Assembly (NCBI GenBank): GCA_012269805.1 | Contig: JAAXJP010000681.1 | Span: 659-14,195 of the forward strand | Source: Rubrivirga sp. | Lineage (GTDB): Bacteria > Bacteroidota > Rhodothermia > Rhodothermales > Rubricoccaceae | Direction: 5' to 3' | Length of the DNA: 13,537 nucleotides | In this document: piece by piece, positions 7,818-12,537 of the stretch | How the letters are laid out: each line of letters opens with the position of its first letter | How positions within the stretch are numbered: position 1 is the stretch's first letter | Program-made: the position numbers and the translations under genes | Notes under the pieces: generated by a model | Told to the model about the DNA's origin: nothing | Seen by the model: only the letters and a program-made list of their open reading frames with translations | Database searches by the model: none

Positions 7818-9034
7818 CTGTTCTCGACGACATCGCTCAACTCGCCACGTGCCCGCCCGATGGCGCGGACGCTGGCCTCATCGACGCCGCCGCGCTCGTC
7901 TGGGACGCGGGGCGGATCGTCTGGGCTGGCCCCGCCGCGGACCTTCCCGAGCGGTTCGCCGAGGCGGAGCGCCGGTCGGCCGGCGGGCGGCTCGTGGTGC
8001 CGGGGCTCGTGGACTGCCATACGCACCTCGTCCACGCCGGCGACCGCGCCGACGAGTTCGTCGAGCGGCTGGAGGGCACGTCGTACCTCGACATCGCGAG
8101 ACGTGGCGGCGGGATCCAGCTGTCGGTTCGCGCCACGCGCGCCGCGAGCGACCATGACCTAGCGGAGGGGGCCCGGGCCCGCCTCGGCGCGATGCTCCGC
8201 CAGGGCGTGACGACCGTCGAGGCCAAGACCGGCTACGGGCTGACGCTGGACGACGAGCTCCGCGTCCTCCGGATCTACCGCGACCTCGGCGCGGCCGGGC
8301 CCGCCCGCATCGTCCCGACGCTGCTCGCGGCCCACATCGTCCCGCCCGAGTTCGCCGACGACCGTGATGCCTACGTCCGGCTGATCTGTGACGAGATGAT
8401 CCCGGTCGTCGCCGCCGACGGGCTGGCCGCGTTCGTCGACGTGTTCGTGGAGGACAGCGCGTTTACCGCGGAGGAGGCCCGGTCGATCTTCGCCGCCGCC
8501 GCGCGGCACGGGCTCGGCGCCAAGCTCCACGCCGACCAACTCACGGACACGAGCGGCGCGGCCCTCGCGGCCGAGGTCGGCGCGGCGTCGGCGGACCATT
8601 TGGAGTGCGTCTCGGCCGAGGGCATCCACAAGCTCGCCGAGGCAGGCGTGGTCGCCGTCAGCCTGCCGATCGCGACGCTGGTGCTGGGGCAGGAGCCGAT
8701 TCCGGCGCGGCGGCTCCTCGACGCTGGCGTCCGCGTCGCGGTGGCGACCGACCTCAACCCGGGCTCGGCGCCGTCGAACAGCCTCGGCCTCGCGCTCTGG
8801 CTCGCCTGCACGCGCCAGCGGATGACGCCCGCCGAGGCCCTCCGCGGGGCGACCGTCGAGGCCGCCCGCGCGCTCCGCCTGGACGACGGCACGGGCTCGC
8901 TCGTGCCGGGGTCTCCGGCCGATCTCGCCGTGGTCGACGCGCCGTCGCTGGCGACGTGGCTTGCCGGTTGGCGCGCGGAGCCCGCCGTGCGGACCGTGAT
9001 CGGGGGGCGGACCGTCTGGGAGTGGTCGCCATGA
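7814..9034 (+). CDS. hutI: Imidazolonepropionase
   Basis: This 406-residue amidohydrolase hydrolyses 4-imidazolone-5-propionate to N-formimidoyl-L-glutamate, the third step of the pathway. Metal and catalytic residues are in place: DCHTHL with His69 and His71, LHADQLTD with His239, SADHLEC with His262, and ATDLNPGS with Asp313. Homologues start with a short strand matching TVLDDIAQLAT, so I place the start at GTG 7814-7816; this gives the normal family length (about 400-420) and creates a 4-base GTGA overlap with the preceding lipoprotein gene. No Shine-Dalgarno is present, so ribosome re-initiation after the lipoprotein is the likely way it is translated. The stop TGA overlaps the ATG of hutG (ATGA at 9031-9034), making a tight three-gene unit. 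Confidence 0.96.
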   Translation: MTVLDDIAQLATCPPDGADAGLIDAAALVWDAGRIVWAGPAADLPERFAEAERRSAGGRLVVPGLVDCHTHLVHAGDRADEFVERLEGTSYLDIARRGGGIQLSVRATRAASDHDLAEGARARLGAMLRQGVTTVEAKTGYGLTLDDELRVLRIYRDLGAAGPARIVPTLLAAHIVPPEFADDRDAYVRLICDEMIPVVAADGLAAFVDVFVEDSAFTAEEARSIFAAAARHGLGAKLHADQLTDTSGAALAAEVGAASADHLECVSAEGIHKLAEAGVVAVSLPIATLVLGQEPIPARRLLDAGVRVAVATDLNPGSAPSNSLGLALWLACTRQRMTPAEALRGATVEAARALRLDDGTGSLVPGSPADLAVVDAPSLATWLAGWRAEPAVRTVIGGRTVWEWSP

Positions 9035-9927
9035 CCGACGACCCCCGCCTCGGCGACTGGCTGCGCGGTTCGGCGCTCGCGAGCGACACCCTCGTCGCCC
9101 TTCTCGGCTTCCCGTCCGACGAGGGCGTCCGGCGCAACGGCGGGCGGCCCGGCGCCGCAGGAGGACCGGCGGCGACCCGCGAGGCGCTCGTCAAGATGAC
9201 GCCCGACGCCCGCCACCCCGACCCGTTCATCTCCCTCTTGGAGCGGACGGCGGACCTCGGCGACGTGGAGGTGACCGGCGACGTCGAGGCCGACCAGGCC
9301 CGCCTCGGGGAGCGCGCGGGCGAGCTGCTGGCAGCCGGCGTCGTGCCGATCATCCTCGGCGGAGGGCACGAGACGGCGTTCGGCCACTTTCTCGGCTACG
9401 TCGCGGCGGGCCAGCCGGTGCGCGCGCTCAACTGGGACGCCCACGCCGACGTGCGGCCGCTGAGGGACGGGGCGGCGCATTCCGGATCGCCGTTCCGGCA
9501 GATGCTCGACCACCCGTCCGGCCTCTGCGCCGGCTACACCGTCGCCGGGCTCCTGCCGTGGCGCGTCGCCGCGGCACACGCCGCCGTGCCCGACCGCGTC
9601 GTCTGGGCGCCCGACCTCGACGCCGCGCGCGCCGAGGCGGAGGTGGCCGCGCTCGACGGGCCGGCGTTCGCGACGTTCGACCTCGACGCCGTCGACGCCG
9701 CGCCGGGCGTGAGCGCGCCGGGCGTCGGCGGGCTGGCGGTGGCGGTGTGGCTGGCGGCGGCCGAGGCGTGCGGGAGGTCGCCGCACGTCCGGTCAGTCGA
9801 CGTCGTCGAGCTCAACCCGCTCCGCGACCGCGATGGGCGGACGGCCGTGCTGGCGGCGCTCACCGTGTGGCATGTCCTCCGCGGACTGGCGGCACGGTTC
9901 AGCGCTCACGGAGGCGGAGGCCCGTGA
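9031..9927 (+). CDS. hutG: Formimidoylglutamase (arginase-family)
   Basis: The 298-residue protein is a ureohydrolase-fold enzyme that completes histidine breakdown by splitting N-formimidoyl-L-glutamate into glutamate and formamide. The binuclear manganese ligands are all visible: GGGHE with His113, DAHAD with Asp136, His138 and Asp140, and FDLDAVD with Asp217 and Asp219. NWDAHADVRP and the closing SVDVVELNPLRDRDG segment are typical of HutG. Agmatinase or arginase would share the metal site, but placement with hutI by a 4-base ATGA overlap, and the complete hutHUI set nearby, make formimidoylglutamase the clear choice. With HutG present, the organism uses the direct four-step route rather than HutF plus deformylase. 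The last 29 bases overlap the 3' end of the opposite-strand lipoprotein gene. Confidence 0.95.
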   Translation: MTDDPRLGDWLRGSALASDTLVALLGFPSDEGVRRNGGRPGAAGGPAATREALVKMTPDARHPDPFISLLERTADLGDVEVTGDVEADQARLGERAGELLAAGVVPIILGGGHETAFGHFLGYVAAGQPVRALNWDAHADVRPLRDGAAHSGSPFRQMLDHPSGLCAGYTVAGLLPWRVAAAHAAVPDRVVWAPDLDAARAEAEVAALDGPAFATFDLDAVDAAPGVSAPGVGGLAVAVWLAAAEACGRSPHVRSVDVVELNPLRDRDGRTAVLAALTVWHVLRGLAARFSAHGGGGP

Positions 9928-10609
9928 GGTCGCCGGTGGCCTCGACCACGAGCGCGCCGTCCTCGACGCGGACGTCCGTGACCCGCAGCGCCAGCTCCTC
10001 GTCCGTCAGATCCACGACGGGGTTGATCTCCTGCTCGACGCGCCGGGCGATGGGGCCGCCCAGCCCGATCCCCGCCGCCCGGACGGACTCGACGCCCAGG
10101 TGGACGCGCCCGTCGGACGCCGCCAGCCGCCCGCGGACCTCGGCGCCGACCGGGACCCGGAGGCCCTCGAACTCGCCCCGCACGCCGATCGTCGCCCGGT
10201 CGGGCGCCTCGAATCTCACGTCGGCGTCGGCGATGCCGCGCTGGGTGCCGAGGTAGGCCGCGAGGTCGGCCGGGAGGAGCCGGGCCGTCGCCCGCGCCCC
10301 GTCGACGCGCGTGAGCCGCCGCTCCGACCGGTCGAACGTCACGCCGCGGAGCTCGACGTCGAGCCGGTCGATGACGGGCGCGTCCTGCCGCGCCACCCGC
10401 TCGCCGACGACGCGGACCGTCTCGGCCGAGCCGTCGCGGAGGGCCAGGCCCTCGACCTCGGCGTCGTAGCGGTCGGCCGGGCCGAGGGCAGCGGGCAGCG
10501 CCGCCTCGATCTCGGTCTCGACGCGGCCCGACAGGTCGCAGCCCGACAGGGTGACGGCCGCTAACGCGATGAAAAGGAGGGGGCTAGGCATATTGTAGAT
10601 CTGTTTCAT
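9899..10609 (-). CDS. DUF2993 (LmeA-like) lipoprotein
   Basis: The 236-residue product carries a lipoprotein signal with lipobox LSGC (Cys24), then an amphipathic start (LSGRVETEIEAALPAAL) and repeated beta segments of the DUF2993 type: VIDRLDVELRGVTFD, ADVRFEAPDRATIGV, and the closing LGGPIARRVEQEINPVVDLTDEELALRVTDV followed by GALVVEAT. DUF2993 proteins such as mycobacterial LmeA bind phospholipid and act in the cell envelope; here the role would be in the outer or inner membrane periplasmic face. Two starts are possible: ATG at 10607-10609 (used here because it supplies the Lys2 needed for a normal signal n-region) and ATG at 10589-10591, six codons later, which gives an uncharged 17-residue signal. 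The stop lies inside the hutG coding end. The start codon can be buried in a predicted mRNA stem (see findings). Confidence 0.82.
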   Translation of the reverse strand: MKQIYNMPSPLLFIALAAVTLSGCDLSGRVETEIEAALPAALGPADRYDAEVEGLALRDGSAETVRVVGERVARQDAPVIDRLDVELRGVTFDRSERRLTRVDGARATARLLPADLAAYLGTQRGIADADVRFEAPDRATIGVRGEFEGLRVPVGAEVRGRLAASDGRVHLGVESVRAAGIGLGGPIARRVEQEINPVVDLTDEELALRVTDVRVEDGALVVEATGDLTGLRLRER

Positions 10610-10679
10610 TGCGTTAGGGCCGGGGTGACACCCTGCGGGGGGGGAATGCGGTAGTACGCGTGAGGCGGCGTCTCGGATT

Positions 10680-10695
10680 TGGGCCGGATGGCCCA
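10680..10695. promoter_or_regulatory. TGGGCC-GGAT-GGCCCA dyad upstream of sigma-factor promoter
   Basis: A perfect 6-bp inverted repeat with a 4-bp centre lies directly upstream of the candidate -35 element for the sigma factor gene, in the spacer between the divergent DUF2993 gene and the sigma factor. It could be an operator or simply GC-rich coincidence. Confidence 0.25.
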
Positions 10696-10723
10696 TTGCC
10701 GTTCGGACCCGCCCGCCTATCCT
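10696..10723 (+). promoter_or_regulatory. Candidate promoter for the sigma factor-kinase-FHA operon
   Basis: TTGCCG (10696-10701) and TATCCT (10718-10723) are spaced 16 bp; each matches four of six bases of the housekeeping -35 and -10 consensus. Read as a Bacteroidota promoter, TTG and TATCCTGG also fall about 19 bp apart. It would give a leader of roughly 100 bases before the ATG at 10832. It is the only plausible pair seen in the 222-base spacer 10610-10831, which otherwise holds an 8-G run (10637-10644) and two small dyads. Confidence 0.3.
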
Positions 10724-10831
10724 GGACTCCGCGTTCGATTCGGCCCCGGGAGTTGCAGCGGCGCGCGGCCTCGTCGATCGCCGTCCGATCTCTGCCGCGC
10801 CGGCTCGCGCGGCCCCCCTGGCCTCCATTCC

Positions 10832-11494
10832 ATGCCTGCCACGCTCCCGCCTCCGGCCCCGACGGCCGGTCCCTTCGAGACCCTCAACGCGCCCTCCGAC
10901 GCCGGCGTCGACGACGCGGCCCTCGACGACGACGTCGCCCTCCTGCTCGGCGTGCTCGGCCACCGCGACGACGCGCCCGAGCGCGGCGTACGGATCTACG
11001 AGCAACTCCGGCGGATGGCCGCCGCCCACCGGTTCCGCTATTTCGGGACGCCGTCGATGTGTACGACCGCACTCGTCCACGAGGCGTACCTCAAGCTGGC
11101 CCAGTCGTCGATGGACTTCCGGAGCCGGTCGCACTTTATGATGACGCTCTCGCGGGCCATGCGCCAGGTGCTCCTGACGTACGCCGAGGCCCGGTGCGCG
11201 CAGAAACGCGGCGGCGGCCAGCGCCCGCTCTCGCTCGACGAGACCTCGGTCGTGGTCGTGACCGACGACGAGGCCGCCGAGATCGCCGGGATCGGCGAGG
11301 CGCTCGAGCGCCTCGAGAAGGTTGACGAGCGCGGCGCCCGCGTCGTCGAGTGTCGGTTCTTCGCCGGACTGACGGTCGATGAGACGGCGGCCACGCTGGG
11401 CGTCTCGCCGGCGACGGTCACCCGGAGCTGGCGGGAGGTCCGGGTGTGGCTCTACCGCGAGCTCGCGGCCGACATCGGCCTCGCCGAGGCCTGA
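10832..11494 (+). CDS. ECF sigma factor of the kinase-associated (Sigma70_ECF/TIGR02999-like) type
   Basis: The 220-residue protein has a variable N-terminus (residues 1-50, rich in Pro, Asp and Ala), sigma region 2 at about 54-125 and region 4 at about 155-212. Region 2 contains YEQLRRMAAAHRFRYF, then TTALVHEAYLKL, then FRSRSHFMMTLSRAMRQVLL and the basic stretch AQKRGGGQ. Region 4 has VVECRFFAGLTVDETAATLGVSPATVTRSWREV, a helix-turn-helix for the -35 element. The TALVHEAYLKL and AKRGGG-type motifs mark the large group common in Planctomycetes, Acidobacteria and Rhodothermota that sits next to Ser/Thr kinases instead of anti-sigma factors. Region 2.2 lacks the usual acidic DAED-like residues and has Thr78-Thr79 there. 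The start at ATG 10832 lies just ahead of the conserved part; an in-frame ATG at 10679 would overlap the promoter region. The kinase begins 3 bp after the stop. Confidence 0.92.
   Translation: MPATLPPPAPTAGPFETLNAPSDAGVDDAALDDDVALLLGVLGHRDDAPERGVRIYEQLRRMAAAHRFRYFGTPSMCTTALVHEAYLKLAQSSMDFRSRSHFMMTLSRAMRQVLLTYAEARCAQKRGGGQRPLSLDETSVVVVTDDEAAEIAGIGEALERLEKVDERGARVVECRFFAGLTVDETAATLGVSPATVTRSWREVRVWLYRELAADIGLAEA
11477..11491. repeat. GGCCTC-GCC-GAGGCC inverted repeat at the end of the sigma factor gene
   Basis: A perfect 6-bp stem with a 3-base loop lies in the last codons before the TGA at 11492, just ahead of the kinase ATG at 11498. It shares the CCTCG/CGAGG core with hairpins at three other gene ends. 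It could slow or terminate translation coupling, but part of it is explained by favoured codons (gcc, gag). Confidence 0.3.
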
Positions 11495-11497
11495 GCC

Positions 11498-12493
11498 ATG
11501 CCGTCGCATCCCACGGCCCGGGCGGGGAGCGACGCGGCTCTGCCCGCAGCCCTTCCGGTCGCCGAGGGGGCGACCGAGGCCGACGAGGCCCAAGAGGCGG
11601 AGGCCCTCTTCGACCGGCTCATGGACGGTCCGCTCCGCCTCGCCGACCCCGTGGGCCCAGAGGCCCCCGAACGTGTCGGCGCGTGGGAACTGGGGGAGCG
11701 GATCGGGCAGGGCGGGCTGAGCACCGTCTACGAGGCGACCCGCCCGGCGCCGGCGGGGACGGAGCGCGCGGCCGTCAAGCTGGCGAAGCGGCCTGGCGAC
11801 GCGACCGAGGCCTTGTTCGCGCACGAGGCGGACCTTCTCGGACGGCTCCGCGCGCCCGGCCTCGCTCGCCTCCTCGATGCCGGCACGCATGACGACGGCC
11901 GACCCTACATCGCCCTCGAGCGGATCGAGGGGCAACGGCTGAGCGCCTACGCCCAGAGCCGGAACGCGTGGGAGCGCCTGCTCCTCCTGTGGCGGGTGTG
12001 CCAGACCGTCGAGGGGATCCACCTCGAAGACGTGGTCCACGGGGACCTCAAGCCGGACCACTTGCTCGTCCGGAACGACGGGACCGTGGCCGTGCTCGAC
12101 CTCGGCCTGGCCCGCGACCTCCGCCAGCCGGCGCCCGAGGCGGCGGCCCGCAGGCTCGGCCTGACGCCGGAGTTCGCGGCGCCCGAGCAGATCCTCGGCG
12201 GCGAGGTCGGGCGCGAGGCGGACGTGTACGCCCTCGGCCTCGTGATCCGCGAGGTGCTGGAGGGCCAGCGGCGGCACCTCCCGTGGGCGGCCGGCGGAGA
12301 GGCCGACGCGTCGATCGAACTCCCGGACGACGCGCGGGCGCCGTCCGGCGTGCCGCTCGGGCGTTACGTTGGGGCCGTCCTCCGGACGGCCCTCCAGACC
12401 GACCCGGCACGGCGCTTCCCGACGGCCGGCGCGCTCGCGCAGGCCCTCGACGACGTGTTCGACGCGGTCATGGACGGGACGGGCCTCGCCTAG
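11498..12493 (+). CDS. Soluble Hanks-type Ser/Thr protein kinase with altered active site
   Basis: The 331-residue protein has an acidic N-terminal extension (1-60) and a single kinase domain at about 62-325, with no membrane segment or sensor domain, so it should act in the cytoplasm. The glycine loop is IGQGGLSTVYEA (69-80), the ATP-binding lysine Lys94 in AAVKLAK, the helix-C glutamate Glu110, the catalytic loop HGDLKPDHLLV (Asp183, Lys185), the metal-binding Asp201 in DLG, and APE at 228-230. Differences from the norm: HGD replaces HRD, the loop asparagine that holds Mg is His188, and DLG replaces DFG. The activation segment has one obvious threonine, Thr223. It follows the ECF sigma factor by 3 bp, so the sigma factor is the likely substrate or partner. 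ATG 11498 is preceded by GAGCC and no Shine-Dalgarno. Confidence 0.93.
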   Translation: MPSHPTARAGSDAALPAALPVAEGATEADEAQEAEALFDRLMDGPLRLADPVGPEAPERVGAWELGERIGQGGLSTVYEATRPAPAGTERAAVKLAKRPGDATEALFAHEADLLGRLRAPGLARLLDAGTHDDGRPYIALERIEGQRLSAYAQSRNAWERLLLLWRVCQTVEGIHLEDVVHGDLKPDHLLVRNDGTVAVLDLGLARDLRQPAPEAAARRLGLTPEFAAPEQILGGEVGREADVYALGLVIREVLEGQRRHLPWAAGGEADASIELPDDARAPSGVPLGRYVGAVLRTALQTDPARRFPTAGALAQALDDVFDAVMDGTGLA

Positions 12494-12501
12494 GGCGAGG
12501 C
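12483..12501 (+). terminator. Hairpin with the kinase stop codon as its loop
   Basis: GCCTCGCC (12483-12490) and GGCGAGGC (12494-12501) are perfect 8-bp arms; the 3-base loop is the TAG stop of the kinase gene. It lies 36 bp before the FHA gene start. No T-tract follows, so it may reduce rather than block read-through into the FHA gene. Confidence 0.35.
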
Positions 12502-12537
12502 GTCCGGATCCGTCCCGTTGCCGCGCGTCGCCGCCCC

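Noticed and set aside
9031..9927. Agmatinase or arginase instead of formimidoylglutamase
   Set aside because: The shared metal site cannot decide, but overlap with hutI and a full hut set nearby make HutG far more likely.
10679..10831. Longer sigma factor starting at an in-frame ATG at 10679
   Set aside because: The extra 51 residues are Arg/Pro/Gly/Ser-rich with no sigma motifs, and they cover the best promoter candidate.
10610..12277. Upstream extension of the DUF2993 frame across the sigma factor and kinase genes
   Set aside because: The extension is antisense to two clear genes; a proper lipoprotein signal starts at 10609.
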